From positions 34,173,607-34,237,606 of the forward strand of contig OU744724.1 in NCBI GenBank assembly GCA_916613615.1: 64,000 bases of DNA, in the 5' to 3' direction. A model generated the notes under the pieces. The model was not told the DNA's origin. It saw only the letters and a list, made by a program, of their open reading frames with translations, and did not search any database. The DNA comes from Steromphala cineraria (lineage: Eukaryota > Mollusca > Gastropoda > Trochida > Trochidae). The position numbers and the translations under genes are program-made. The stretch's first letter is position 1. The number at the start of each line of letters is the position of its first letter. This document shows, piece after piece, positions 1 to 14,424 of the stretch.

Positions 1-677
1 TCGCGTTAAGTGGATTGAGATTAAGGAGAAACGAGATTTGTTTTGACGTTTATTTATAATACTAGCTAAGCAGGGCAAATTGGATACGTTTTTCATTAAC
101 AAAATAATAGCACTTTCCATTGAGTATTGTATGTAATGCGATTTGATGGATAGTATCGCTGTTACACACAGAATTTAATGGATTTAAAGGTACAATTAGG
201 CATATCACAAATCGCCAAATTACACAGACATGTATTATAAGAATGCATATCAATCGACAAATGCAGGTTACTCGTTGGTTACATGCATGTCTTTTATATT
301 GATTACATTTCAACCTAATCAACGTCTTAATACAACCCAGGTCAACTTGATATTGTGAACAGTGAGAAGGATTACCTACTGCGGAGATAATAAATATCGA
401 ATATACCGCAACTGGTGCTTGTTTCTTGTTTTACTTACACAAAGAAGCACTGGTAAAAATGTGACATAATGAAAATATATTCTTTTTGTTTGTTTTTTTA
501 TTAAACGTCTCTGTTAACTAGACTGACATCCCAAAAAAATTTTTTTATAAAATGAAATTCTATAACAAATATACAATGAGTTGTTGTCAGCTGAATTCGC
601 AATGACATGGTTGAAGCATAAACTTTTAATTTGATCAATTTCCTTGTATTTTTGTGAACATTGCCCAACAAGTCAAG

Positions 678-714
678 ATCACGTGACCTTGGTGCTGGTG
701 CTAGGTCACGTGAT
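678..714. promoter_or_regulatory. Inverted pair of CACGTG E-boxes
   Basis: Two perfect 12-bp arms, ATCACGTGACCT (678-689) and AGGTCACGTGAT (703-714), are separated by 13 nt. Each arm carries GTCACGTGA or its complement, which is the core bound by bHLH-ZIP factors of the USF/MITF/TFEB type in animals. The palindrome is seen directly; binding is inferred, and no gene is close enough to assign as a target. Confidence 0.4.
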
Positions 715-959
715 GCTTAAGTTTTATAACTGACCATAACTGAGGACTCTTGGTCATCCCCTTAGTAAAAACCACCTGAAACGCCAAAATACGACGTAGT
801 CAAGATATCATGAATCCCCTCTGAAATTGACATTAAATGGGCAAAAACTACCCTTGTTACAATAATCGCCATTGTTCCTTCATTTATATTGGTAACTTGA
901 TACGGCAATACGAAGGCTGATATCTGTTACGTTAGACCACCGCAAACGTTGCCTCTAAG

Positions 960-967
960 TGACGTCA
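960..967. promoter_or_regulatory. CRE-like TGACGTCA site
   Basis: A perfect 8-bp TGACGTCA, the cAMP-response element recognised by CREB/ATF bZIP dimers. It lies about 250 bp from the paired E-boxes. A single 8-mer can occur by chance, so function is not established. Confidence 0.25.
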
Positions 968-3708
968 TGGATAGTACACATCACAGGCCTGCATGTTGCA
1001 ATGTTCACGTGCTCTAGCAGAGCATTTACATGTGTATCCAGAGCTGTATCACTGCTCAATTGTTCACAAAACATTGATATATAGCAAATTTCATTTGAAG
1101 TAAGCACATCGATATTGGCATGCAATGAAGAGATCTAACCGCGATTGTGAAGCTCTCAAGACTTGTTACCGATTGAATGACTCAAAGACGTGTTAGACTC
1201 TATCCAAACATTCCCATTTATCGACAAGCTTCGATGCAGATTTAATGTGAAATCTTAAACTGCTGACAGGTTACGTCATTTTGCGAGCGAGCGTTTTCCT
1301 TACACAGTTTTGGGAGAGTTGACACTCCGGTTGTTCATACGTAGTACGAAAGTAACACACTTCATAACTTTAAACCAATTGTTGCGTAAAAATCACTGTA
1401 GCAAAGGTCTGGAAAGCCAAAAGTGTGATCCCTGCTCCGTTTAGATTAATGATGCGAAAAGCTGGTTATGCTCCCTTAAATTTAAATTGTTTAGTTGTTT
1501 AAAGAAATAATAGATAAAGAAGTGCCTGTTTCAAACTTCTATCGTTTTTTTTGTTTTTTTTTTCAATCGGAATGATTACAAAAGATGGCAAAGTTTCTTT
1601 TTGACGGCAGTTTACCTTACAACCAGCAATAAGAGCATCAATCGGTACAACAGCTACATGTAGTTTATCGGAAAAATATCATGAAAATAATTTTATTGGC
1701 TGAATTTATATTTGAAAGTTCATCATTCACGAGGTTAAAATGCTTAACAATTTGTGGGGGAAAAGAATGTATTTTTATGTTATTTTCAAGGCGTTACTTA
1801 GTAACACATAAATAATCAATATCATAAGTTAGCTGTTCAATCAACTCCATTAGTTCTTCAACGGTGCCTCGTTATAACTAAAAAACTACTTTGAAACGTT
1901 TTTTTAATTTTGATTAAAATGATTAAAGGAAAGATCACGATTAAAAGAAAAACTTTTCTTAAATAATTTCATTAATGCTCGTGGTTTTTATATATAATGA
2001 TTTTCAAAATATAAACCAAAAACATTGTTATTCTTGAGGTCTCGTAAAATAGCCATAATTAAGACTATATACTTGGCGAACAACATCCATTTAGCTATCT
2101 GCCTGTGTGCGCTTATTTATTTCAGCCAGCCGCCATCTTGGTCCCACACAATTTCCGTTATCTAAGCGCAAGGGGAGGTAATTACCAGTAAAAGCCGCCT
2201 CCATTGCTGCGCATAATGTTGTAAGGGGCTTCTCGCAGCATATGCCATCTACAAAATCAAGTATAGCTGATTTAAGACATCAAAGTCATCGTGGTTCTCC
2301 GTGCAACACTTTGAGAGCCATAATGTCTATTAGACAGTTCAAGACAATTTAGTCTCGAAGCCCACAGCAAAACAACGTGTGCGGTCTTGCCACTGCAATT
2401 GGAAGTGAGACGGGAACACTTATACGTGTATGCGATATGGGGTGCATTGTTACGATATACAAGCAACGGGGAACTTATGATTGCTAACTGGTCCCAACAT
2501 TTATAATAAAGTTTCAAAATGGCGTTTCATATTTATACGTTTTAAACGAATTTGGTAGATTTTGTGTTGCAAGTGGTCCTTTAAGAATAAAAGTTAATGT
2601 CAAAATAGTGATTTAAATCATCTTTGTCAGGATTAGCATTATGGTAAACAGGAGAACAGACCATTGAACTTCAGCAATACCAAAACTTAGAATCTATTAC
2701 TGATTCTAATTCAGAAAAATAAAATACATATCATGGTTTTGCGTGGTTTTAGAGTAATCACAAAAATAAACGGTAATGAATTTTTTAATATATGACTTTG
2801 AATAGCTTCATGATATTCAAATTATTCAGGACTGTCTTGGTAATAGTTTTGAATAGCATCAGGATCTTAATGTAAATTGATTCAATACCACTTTGTGAAG
2901 TAATTTACAGATACTGATCACTATTATGACATAGCTGTGGTAACTGAATAATATTGAGCAACAGCATTATCGCGCTTGTCAGGTTTGTCGCTGATTGACT
3001 ACTTTCACATCAGTTCACTTAAAAAATATAGAATATGGAGAACTGACGATAAAGACATGTTACCATACGTTATGTGTCACAATTTTAAAGAACTATACAC
3101 AAAACGTTTCAGGTTATTTGATTTTTAAAAAAGATTTTGAAAGACCTTGATTTTTTGGTTTAAATAGGAACCTATACGTATCGTATATCGAAAGATTACG
3201 TATGATGATTCTCTTCGCTACACTAATACGTCACACATTTTAGGGTTCAGATAATTGTTTCATTATAGAAAGATTGTTTAACAAGGAAAAGGTTCCAAAG
3301 GTTTGTATATCGACGAAATCTTGGAATGTATTGGATGTGAAAAGACAATCTATATAGAGCCATCTTCGAATGGAAAAAAACAAAGGTGTTAAAAAGATTG
3401 GTTAATAATCATATAATGCATGTCAAATTAAGGTGTTAGTGTATTTGGGATTATGAAAAGTATTTTGGAAATAAAAATCAATGATACGTTATTAAATGAT
3501 CAAAAAGTTGTTTTTCTTTGATATTCTCAAACAGATATTGATTATAGACATTTTTAACAGACAAGTAAAACGACTGAAATGCTGAAGATATAGTTAAGAT
3601 TTATTCACCTGTACATTTGTATTTCACCCTCATTCTATAATTTTGAGAGTTTGTTATGAAGGAGGATTTGCTACTAAAATTCTTGATTGTATTATTATCT
3701 GCCTTTAA

Positions 3709-4063
3709 AGGGGCAGTAACACGTTTTTTGATAATTTTATATCTTAATTTTGTCACTGATAATTGTAAGTTAATACTAAATGCATTATTTTGACAATGTC
3801 AAAAATCTCACTACACAAGCCAATCATCCATAGTCAATGGACAAAGTATGAAGATTCACATAAAATCCATTGGCGGCCATTTTGTGTGAACACCTTTAAT
3901 TCATTTTGTGTAAGAAAAGAAATCGAATGGCTAAACTTTATGTTATATATTTGAATTATTACTGCTCGATTAAGTTTAAATACTTTGAAAGACAATTGGA
4001 ACCATTAATTTTCATTTTCCTGACATCACCTTATATTCCACATAAAAACATGCTACTGCCCCT
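3709..4063. mobile_element. TTAA-flanked MITE (family A, copy 1)
   Basis: A 355-bp non-coding element with terminal inverted repeats beginning AGGGGCAGTA and ending TACTGCCCCT. It is flanked on both sides by TTAA (3,705-3,708 and 4,064-4,067). The interior includes the patch ATTGGCGGCCATTTTGTGTG, also found in the copies at 30.5 and 43.2-43.9 kb. A TTAA target duplication is typical of piggyBac and Kolobok superfamilies; without a transposase the superfamily is inferred only. Confidence 0.88.
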
Positions 4064-4067
4064 TTAA

Positions 4068-7000
4068 GGGAGGCATGGCAAAAACCGTTCACAATACATT
4101 AAACATTACTCCAATTACGACACATGTTTCTCCAACAAAAGAACATAGTATCGATTTTACAAGATCTACAGAATATTGACGTAAAACAATCAATACTAAG
4201 ATTTAAAAATAACGCCCTTGATTCTTTAATATTTTTTGCAAGCGTTTATCCTTATTGCTATAAAATGGATATCATATTTTTGTCCTCGAAAGAGTGAACA
4301 TTCTGTAATGCTATAGCATCGAATACTTCTCTGTGATTTACTCAATATCCTTGTATATATATTATATATATCTTACGATGCACACAGCATATGAATATAT
4401 TGATTCATATACGTAGAAATATACACGGTATTTCTTCATGATTAGCATGCTTACGATTTGTGCGCATGAGAAAAACGCACTTTAATTATTATCATTATAA
4501 ACTCGTGTTGATTTTTTTCATAAATGGCATAACTGCGATTCTTTCAGGTATATGTATGAAAGTGTGTGACAATGAGTCGCAGTGTGGCTTTCATGAGTTG
4601 TCTCTCCAAAACAGTGATTTTTTAATCTTAATAATCACACTACTTGATCCCATTGTCAGAAACGTTTCAATTTCATAATGTATACTCATGATGATATGGA
4701 AAAGGCAAATCACAAATTTTATAAAGCTATAAGACTCGTAGTTTTCGAGATATTGATATGTTCCTATATGGGCCAGTAATTGTAAAATTATCATATATTG
4801 CATAATGTATTCATATGAACGTTATTTGATCAAAATGAATGCATAGCATTTCACGAATCAAAATGGACACACAAGTCTCAAATGAGATGCACGTTGATAC
4901 ATTTATGTATTCATTGTGTAACATGTGAGAAGGTCAGGAAATGAACATTTATGTACATTTTGTCAAGCAAAGAATTAACAGTGTTGTTAATTTGCAACTC
5001 AGGAACAAAGAAATGGTCATATTTGACTAGAGAAGAGATACCGACAACCATTGCATCTTAGTTGCATGTTCGGAGGATTGTGTATCCGAAACTTTATTTA
5101 TTACTTCTTCAGAACCAAGAGTCAACAGTTAAAAAACAAAATCTATTGCTTTAAATTTAAAATTTATCTCTCTCCCACTTCATTGTTTGCTATGGAAGTA
5201 ACCACTGCTTCATCAATGATCAGCTAACTGTGAATGATGTCAAACAGTAATACTTTTTTATCTAAATCATATAGCATGGTTGTCAGCAACATTTAGGAAT
5301 TTTACTGGAAGGGATTATTTCCTTGAAAATATCGAACCTAGTCCTTTGGGATGCCCAGTAATATGGTTTCTAGGGGAAGGTTTTGAAGGACACGTCCCCA
5401 TGGAACATGGAAAACATGATGCTTAACTGTTTCCTTCCCGAATTTCTTAAACCTCGAAATCGCTTATACTTAGGAGGGTAGTCAAATTAATCAGTTGTAA
5501 ACACTTAACTTTCACCATTTTCTTATCAATATTAAACAATACTTTCACTAATGTTCAAATGTTAAAAATACACGTGTGTGAGAAGAAGAATATTTATTCT
5601 TTTCATATTTGCTGGTACTGTTCTGTTAGGAAGGAGTCCAATATTTGTATATTGTAACTTGTCCTTATTATATTTCTTTGACAAAAAGAATTCTTTATCA
5701 ATTCAAAATTGATATCCGCAAACATATTTTTTATCTCAATCACTTAAATTGGCATGCTCACTAGATCTATAATAGAAAGTTCCATTAAGGAACGTTGTTG
5801 ACTCATGGTACCCACTGTATTAATGACCTAACATTCCCAAGGCTATATCGAAAATAACCAGAACGGGCATTAATCCAATTAAACAGTGTAAATTTCCATT
5901 TCCTATGACAATAATTTGCTTACAAGCAGGGCTTTCTGTTCACTAAGACCTGCTAATTATTACGCAAATAGCGTATTAGTTACGCTAAAAGATATAGAAT
6001 GATCATACACACCGTCATCCTTGAATCTGAGGCTACCAGAGTAGATTTCGATTGATATTAATAAAGATAGTGAGCGACCAAGCTCCAATGTCTACCTTTA
6101 ATCAGCAGGTATCGACGGCTAGGTATTATGAAGGTGAGAGCGCGACACACGTCACCAAGGTAAATACACTGTTCTCTTCACTGTTCTCTGCATTTGCTTA
6201 ATTGGGAGATTAATGTGCTTGTGTACCTAACGGCTAAGTCTTGGATATTCCTTCAAATAAAGTGTCGTCTTGGCTAATGAAGCCAGTATCTATCGCCACG
6301 CTTTTGCTAGATCGCCCGATAACCTGGTCTCAGAGTTTCCCCGTGTTCTAACGACCCATGCAGTTTTAAAAACTCTACAGATTGTTTAACCCGAACGATC
6401 AGATCTGTAAAAGCGAGCAAGGCATTGTTTTCTCTTTGCTGTTATCTCCCTCCGTTATGACTTTTCCTTTTTGAGACGGAATATCAGAATCAAAGCGATA
6501 TTTGCACAACGTTGAAGATCTCTCAGCTCCTAATGCTGCCCGATATGAGATCAAATATTCAATAGTTGCACATTGTGTGCTGATAGTTAAATCGAGCTGG
6601 TACCCCTCGGCTCGTTTTCAACATTCAATAAAGAGCCTAAGTGCAGTTTGAGTTCTGAGATAGGAGCAAGAATAGGTTTTGTCTTCTCACGATTGATGGG
6701 CGAGATAAAACGGGTCCGGAATTAATATCAACTCCTACATATAACCGACCCGACTCGACCTCTCAGATTAAGATGGACTTTTGGTTGAGCCGCTTTAATT
6801 CATATCTTATACAGTTATGCGGATTCTTTTTTTTAACCGAGGACTTAAAACTTACACCTATTCTCTGAAAAAAACAATCATAACATCTTTCTGGATAAAG
6901 GGTTTTTGTTAAGGAGGGTTGCGCCCTATGGGTGCCACGAGTACAACTATTGAATTGGTCACTTTTGATCAAAGAGTATTATGACTACAGGAAAGTGGAT

Positions 7001-10000
7001 AGGTTGATTCGGTAAAATTTGTAACCTTATTCATGTAAGGAAATGTACGATTCCCAACATTTACTATGATTCTTGGGAGGGGTGGGAGATCTTCACAATC
7101 ATATTACAATCTGACAGTGTAGAATCTTTTAATATACAGTTAGACTTGCTTTTGAGAAGGTTATTTACCCTGAGCTTTAGTGACATAAGCATTGCATTAT
7201 TCATACAGCCAAAAGATTGTATCTATGAAGAATGCGTGCTTTTTTTTTCATGTAAAGTTTAATTCAAGCTGAAACATCAAGAATATTTCAACAGTTTATT
7301 TGATTATGGTAAAACAAATTGTTGATAACTTGATGTTAGTAAGATAAAAACAAGAAAATATGTTACCTCCGATAAGTTATATTTGACGATGGTTATAAAT
7401 TTTAAGCAAAATCAAATTCGACAATAACATATATACATCTGTTCGAAAATGTGATGTGTTTAATAAATAATTTACAATTTTCATAAATTGATTCAATCGT
7501 TGTCATTTTTACAATATTACTAAAATGGGATGACAAGGAGCTTTCCATATTTTGACATTCATAAATTAAAGCGAACAATACAAAGAATATTAAATTTTTA
7601 AATAAAGTAAGGCATTATAAATAAAAATTTGATGTATTTCCCAGATAAAGATTTAGTTTTTAAATTAAGTTTGAATACATAACCAAATATACACAAACGA
7701 CCACTGTGTTCCTGATTCCTATTGACAGGACTGAAAGATTGTCGACTGAAACTGAAAAACTGAAATAATTGTACAGAGGAAATTTTTTTTTTTTTTTTTT
7801 TTCTTTTTATTTCACTGTTTTTGGTACAAAGTGGAAATACTTGCCACACCAATAGCTTCTATTTACTAGTTTTTCTGAGTATACATGTACATTTAATATA
7901 TAAAAATCACACTGACTGCTGTCATTATTTAGAAAAGATATTTTAAAATCTACTTATTCATGGAACACTTTTTCTGGGAAATCGACAATTTATTGTATAT
8001 GAAGGTAGTAAATGATGTAAAAAGCTCTTGTTAGATTTCAATAATTCACCCATTTTATTGTGAATATAACTTTTAAATAGCTTTGTCGTTCACCAATTTC
8101 ATTGTGTACATACTTTGTACAAAATCAATTAGAGATGTACGAAAAAGCTTCGAATTATAGATAATGATCTATTCATTCATTGACAGAATTATTAACTACA
8201 AATCATAAAAATCAAGAAACCCTTCCTTAATTATCCATTTAAATAAAATAATTTCTTCTCTATTCACATTCTGCATAAATGGAAAATAAAATGTCCATTT
8301 CTTCAAAATCGAATACATATGATAAGATACGTCAAGTAAGCACCATGTTTGTTAATGTCTAGCAAGGTGCCCGCATGTCAGTGTTTGCCAAAGAAGTAAC
8401 GACATGGAAATCAATGTGGAGATGTCTGAAGCTCGTCTACAGGAGCTGGGGGCTACTGCCACTTCGGCGCTTCTCAGTCAGGAAATGAAGGTAATTCGAG
8501 GAAGGAACTCACTGTTGTTACTAATTTCAAGAGTATTATTTAACATTTACCCTTGTTTTAGATGAGTCAGTTGGCGACATTTGCTCGTCTGTGAGAGCTT
8601 TTCGCCCTCGAGCCAGTCAATAGAAAAGATAAGGACGCAAAAAGGATCCTTGCCAACCTCCTATAACCACTAAAAGCATCTGTAGAAATGAAAGAAGATC
8701 CTTGGTAAGGAAATGGACGCTTTCCCCGGTTAACAAACCCCCTTACAACATATTTCCGAAAGTAATGGATGTTAAACTCGGGATTGTTTCTTCATGGACC
8801 AAGTCGTCTTGAAACCGGTCTAATGTAAAGAGTTGTTTTAAAGCGACTCGTTTACAAGCTTTGCGATTTCCGCAGTGCCAACCATTCCCACTTCGCCAAT
8901 TCTCTGTGGCCTGAATTGCCGTGTTAATTGTCAAAGGACACCGCGCTAAGGGAAGCAACAAGAGCTCTTACTCCTAAGGGTTTACAATTCCAGACGTTTT
9001 ATTCCCAGATTTGAAAGACTACCCTATGGAAATCATTTTTAAAAATGGCATTAGTTCGCCAATATTCTCTTTTAAGAATGTTCAACGTTATCGCACATGG
9101 AATTCTAAACCATGATGAAAAGTCTGTGCGTTCTACTTGCCTTTAACACGCTATCACCAGCTTTTAACAACTGTTGACTTCCACATGAAGAACTGTAGAC
9201 TTAAGAGGCTATGATTTCGCGAAATCCCATATGAACTTATCATTTTTTGTAAATTGTGTTTTTTTACATATGCTATTGGTTGTGCCTTTGTAAATACACT
9301 CATCTTTAGTTTCATTCCTGTTCATCTATTTTGCTCTCTGATTGAAAAATATCATGTCAGAAATATCACTTGAAATAATGAGTAATTCAAAATGCCAGGC
9401 TCCCTATAAAGATATACGGTTAGATTACCTACGTATTACCATATAGTTTAGAAGACTGACATTTCATTCTAAAATAAATATAATAACATACTTGAGAGAC
9501 ATTCGTGTTGTCATCTATAATATGAGTTACAAAGAGGACTTAAAATGTGAATAAACAATACTCTGTTATGCATTTTGACCTGAGTATAATATTATCAGTT
9601 ATATATTGCTTTTAAAGAAGATGGCAGGTAATTAATTGAATAATGCCATCCAGACTTTACGGTAATCGTTTTGACAGAGTAGTTAAGACCGCGAGTAATT
9701 CCACGTTTCATTGTAGCAACATCAAATGATGGAATCACAAAGCTCGTGTTGAAGTCACAAGTACCGCTTTAACACGTGAAATGACATGAATTAAAAAGCT
9801 CTGGCTCCAACAATCACTGATACGGAGGTCGTCTATTCATTCATCTGAAGCTATTCAGGACGCCATCCGATTGAGGTAATGTATAGGAGAAAATTAGGGG
9901 TTATCAGCAAGCTTTCAGAAACCCGATTCCTCATTCTCTATAGCAAGGAACTTGTCGCATCTTCTAATCCACATTCTCAATCCCACATGGTGAGATGTTC

Positions 10001-13000
10001 CTCCATTCGTTTCCCCGGCACGTTCTTTATTCCCTTTTGTAATCAGGTGTTTATGTTGAAATTGATGTCATTGCAAAAGGTATCTTATTCGCGGGTAGGC
10101 CATCCCCGACAAACAATTAATACCCATCATGGCTCCGTCCTGGCGCCTCTACACCCGCTTCCGTCTCCCTTCTTTGTGTGTAGGCCTTAGCCCTGTCGCC
10201 CTCTCCGTGTAACCAGTAAGAGTATCTATTTGCCGATATTTCCCGAAATGAAAAGAAAGTTGCAGTATGTTTATTTTCCAGTGCGACTCCCGACAAGAGT
10301 TGTGCTGGGGTGACACAGGGAGTCGTTTTAGACCCCTCCTATTCCAAACATAGGCAACTGTCCACCCTTAGTAGACTACTACATGGCTATGCACTTCGTA
10401 GGGTTTGATCGCTGTGCTGTTACATTATGTAGAAAAGTGTGGCTGATCCTGAAAATGGAGTTTCAGCTTTAAGAAATCAGTGTTTCAAATTTCAGGAATC
10501 ACTAACCTTTTACGATAACCAACCAAACAAATGAGTTGTTGTTTTATCCTGTCATAAAGGCAGACGAAATACAATTTAAACGATGTTTGTATGAATTGCA
10601 GAATTAACATTATTTTACATTCAAGAAAGAAAAAGGTACCATAAAATGCATCCTAAAGAGTGATAGGTGAGCCATTAGTTGAAATATCAAGACCTTTTTC
10701 AATTCATCCATCTTATTATCCAAGAGAATATGTTATTAATTTCTATTCACTAGTTCAGCAAACGTTTATAAGGCAGTGTAAAAAGCTGTAGGATAGTCAT
10801 TTGTTACCCGATTGTTTTTATCGATCTCTTATAAACCACTCAGGAATAAACAGAACAAAACTCACTTAAATACATTGATCTAAATGTTATTTCTCTGAAG
10901 TTTGGGAAGCTCTGTGACACAGAAATATTTGTTCAAACATCAATTGCAAAACACGCATACTTTACAGTTTACATTTTTTACTTTGCAGTGTTGAATTTCC
11001 TACTTAAAGTTTCAACCTAAACATGACATAGCTGGGATAGCATGTAAGAGAAAGTTGGGAAGTATTTTGTCTAAGTCAACATGAGGTCCCTACATCAAAA
11101 CAGAACCTCACACTACTAAGGTTAGCCTGAAACAATATTTGTCTTCAGTCGTGCGACTAAAGAGAAAGAATTAGAAGGCAGAGTCGACTGACATCTAAAA
11201 GACAAATATACCATGTTTACCATATAATCTGGCATCACCTGTAAGCATATAAGCTAATTATTGTAATTCCCCCCAGAAAACTTATGTTTGTCTTGAAACT
11301 CTAGTCAAACGGTGTCGCTCCAAGTCTTTGAGTAATGTTTAATTAGGAGTTAACAAGCCAGTCCCGCGGTGCGCCCTACCAAATTTTGAAACCGGAGCTG
11401 AAACAAGAGGATATTGACGGCATCTTTGCTCGGGGTGTCTAACTGGAACACGAGTCGGATTGTCATATGTCTTACAAGCCCAGCAGTCTGTCCATGTCTC
11501 TGTCAAGTTATAGCCGCTGTTTGTTTTAACCTTAGACTGCCACACGGGAATAGATGAAAGGACCTGCAAATCTTGCCCAGTTGTTTTTGTGACATGTGGT
11601 TTGCTGTTACGAAAACAATCAAGCGGCGAGATCAAAGCGAAGATGAAGAGGTAAAGGTGTAATCTTTAATATACTGACAGAGATATGACAGCGCATCACC
11701 ACACAGCTATGTCTTTGTGTACTGGGTCTCAGGTCGTCCGCGTCTCCGTCTCTAATGGTTGGCAGTCGTCTCGCCACCATCGACCCGCGGACTCTCAATC
11801 TCCACAAGCCATCCCGTCGTCTCCAGGGCCTCCTCAACAAACATTGGATGCCCTCTTACAAATCATCTGGTATTGCTGGATTCGGCAAACAACAATGTCC
11901 ATGTTTTCCTATAATTTGCACATTTCTGCTCGGTATCGCCACCATAAAGGAATCCAGTCTCATGTTGGCATCTCCATTAAGCGCTATTTACGCTTCCTTG
12001 TCTTTGATGTGCTCAAATTTGATAATTATCATTCAGATAATCCCCTCTGTTATCACAAAACGACCTAAAGAGAGTTACAGGAATGCCGGATAGCTTGTCT
12101 GGCGGTGTTCCTAGTCATACACGACGGTCTGTTTTGGTAGCAACATAAACAAGATCATGACAACCACACTCCTTCGACTCCAGGAGCTTGGTCGAGTGAT
12201 GCATTTATAGATATATGCATTCACTCATTTGCAAATCAACCCGAATCTATCCATTCATTCGTGTTAAGGCAATTATCAAAGCAATGTAGATCTTCCAACA
12301 AAGAGAGTTTTAAGATAGGAATATCAACGCATTTCAGGGAGCATACACCTTCTTAAGTCATTTTTAACATTTGAACCCGAGGTGGTTGATTTTTAAAATT
12401 AGAAGGTTTTAATAGTTCGAAAAAAATACCAACTTTTATGGCGTATAAATGATTTCTTTTACAACAAGAAAGCCACCTTGCAATCGTTTAAATTCTTGAA
12501 TTTTATAGAATCATTTATAGTATAGAGCACAACGTTTGGCCCCCGGTGACGTATTGACTAACTATCATCACTGAAAAGATTAAGTTAGATGGTTATTGCG
12601 CTACGCAAGAATCTACCGATCTTTGAGTTGACCGGTCAGAAGACTCAATACAAGACTCAGTTTATGAATTTATGAAAAAAATCTTATTATATATGATAAG
12701 GATTTCAAAACATATTCATATATCGATTTTTGTAGTGTGAATCAGCAACCTTTAAATTATTAGCAACGAGGACCTGTTAACTTTTTTGTCACAAATCTAA
12801 CCTTCTTGTTCATTCCCCATTTCCTGTTGTGTTTTGACCAATAAGGGGTATTCTGATAGCTACGTCTAAAGATTAGTAAAGTTGTGTTGGTATCAGACAG
12901 TGGGAGACTGTGCCAATGGATCATCGATATCGTTGTCCTTATTAACAAAAACAATTTCTTAACTAAGTCCAAAATCATACATCATTACCTAATCATTAAC

Positions 13001-13820
13001 CTATACACTTCAAAAAAATGTTAGATGTACTCGCAAAATTTGAAAACATATATGATAAAATATAAAAATTGGTAAAATATCCATCATTAATAACAACGTC
13101 AACAATTAACAGTTTATTGCTGGAATCAAGCATCATCCATTAAATTAAACATAATTCTGAACCATTCATAGTCTACTGATGCAAAATCAAGCGATAAACG
13201 TAACCTTTTAAAATCATAATTAAATGTCAATCATGAAAAAAAAATTAAAAGATTATTATTGTAAAACTTCTCTTAAATCAGACAATTTGTTACTTGGGTA
13301 ATGAATGTAAGTGAAGCGGAATTGCTGGAGTGCCATCATGAATACTGAGGCGAGTCACCCGAGATGACATTAGTTGTACAACTACTCTTATCTCCAACAT
13401 TGTTAGCATCCTTCACCAAAGCCTATCCAGTAACGGTGAAGTATGTGCTGGTCCGCACCACTCAACAAGGCAACCTTATAACCCATGTTTGTGAAACTCT
13501 AACTCTCCTGAACTCTTCTGCCTCTTCTTCCCTCCATTCCGGCTTGTTCAGTAATCAGAGTTATCTCCCCTATCTCGACTCTGTTCTCTATCAATACCAA
13601 ATACAACTGTCCGTTGTTACTAAACTTACACGTCAATACATACCACAGTAAAGCTTTGGTTTACCTGCAAGGTTTTCGTTGTTGTGTTTTGTTTAAAATG
13701 GACATGTTAGACATGAAGCCAGGAAGAATGACTTTCTGGAAAGCAGTTCCTTATTGTGAAATGTCTGTTAACCCTAAAAAGCTGATTTTTAAAGGAATTT
13801 AGAAGTTGACAGTATGTGAC
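4068..13820. other. Non-coding stretch, no gene recognised
   Basis: Mostly AT-rich sequence with somewhat GC-richer islands at about 5,990-6,720, 8,340-9,000, 9,640-10,250 and 11,340-12,150. The open frames in it are short and unlike any family I know. An apparent exon-like piece at 8,404-8,490 runs into a possible GTAATT donor, but no partner exon or homology supports it. The GC-richer islands could be conserved non-coding elements; that needs cross-species alignment. Confidence 0.5.
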
Positions 13821-13824
13821 AAAT

Positions 13825-13925
13825 CTTTTGGATAACAACTTCATCAGTCACCTGAAGGGACAAGAAGTATGTAGATCAGACTTGTCCCGGAATTGAAATG
13901 AATGTTCAAAAGTTGTTATCCATGA
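13825..13925. repeat. Foldback element remnant (family B)
   Basis: Inverted arms TTTTGGATAACAACTT near 13,826 and AAGTTGTTATCCA ending near 13,923 enclose a second inner pair, GGGACAAG and CTTGTCCC. The arm sequence GGATAACAAC matches the arms of the longer foldback at 40,829-40,964, so the two appear to be one dispersed family. No protein is encoded. Confidence 0.6.
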
Positions 13926-14390
13926 GATATATTTCTTATCAATACGCCGCTACTGGCTTTCTTTTGCTGACAATGTTATACTACCTAAATGATAAAGTCT
14001 TTCAAATACTAATATACTAATAAATTAGCAAATGGTTAAAATATGTATAAACAGGATTAAAATCTTTGTTACTGACATATTGTGATAAAAATGAAAGCAA
14101 TGAAGTGTTCTTATTGAGATTTGTTGTCAAAAACAATGCAGGGATCAAGAAAATCATATGATATGAAATGGTTCAGGTTTAAAACGATGCAGTCTTATTT
14201 CAGGTGATTGTATAGCATTTACGTGTTATTCCTTGTAGTTAATAGTTCGATTAAGACATTTTCCTAGAAAAATGTGCTTGAATTCAAAATTACAAAATAC
14301 ATCCATTTTTTTAAATACCATGTAAGGAATGCATTTGGGAATTAACAAAACTTCAAATGATTGTTTGAAGTAGTATATATTTTTCACTTA

Positions 14391-14424
14391 TAGAAGAAGA
14401 AGAAGAAGAAGAAGAAGAAGAAGA
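14391..14424. repeat. (GAA)n microsatellite at a LINE 3' end
   Basis: About eleven GAA/AAG triplets in a row. On the minus strand this is a (TTC)n tract directly after AATAAAGC, so it is best read as the simple-repeat tail of the adjacent LINE fragment rather than a free-standing microsatellite. Confidence 0.85.

Larger units (their letters stand above)
1..3704. other. Non-coding AT-rich sequence
   Basis: No open frame here has coding character, splice-bounded structure or a family I recognise. The stretch is AT-rich with homopolymer runs (for example the T-run near 1,545-1,562). It contains a paired CACGTG palindrome near 680-714 and a perfect TGACGTCA at 960-967, listed separately. A slightly more GC-rich patch lies at about 2,100-2,260. 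I see no repeat-family boundary before the MITE at 3,709. Confidence 0.6.

Noticed and set aside
8404..8490. Possible short exon (MEINVEMSEARLQELGATAT...) ending at a GTAATT donor
   Set aside because: No partner exon, no homology I recognise, and a weak donor. Kept only as a remark in the region entry.
11339..12093. Several overlapping frames of 73-127 codons on both strands
   Set aside because: Overlap on both strands in a locally GC-richer patch explains the open frames. Translations lack domains and conserved order.
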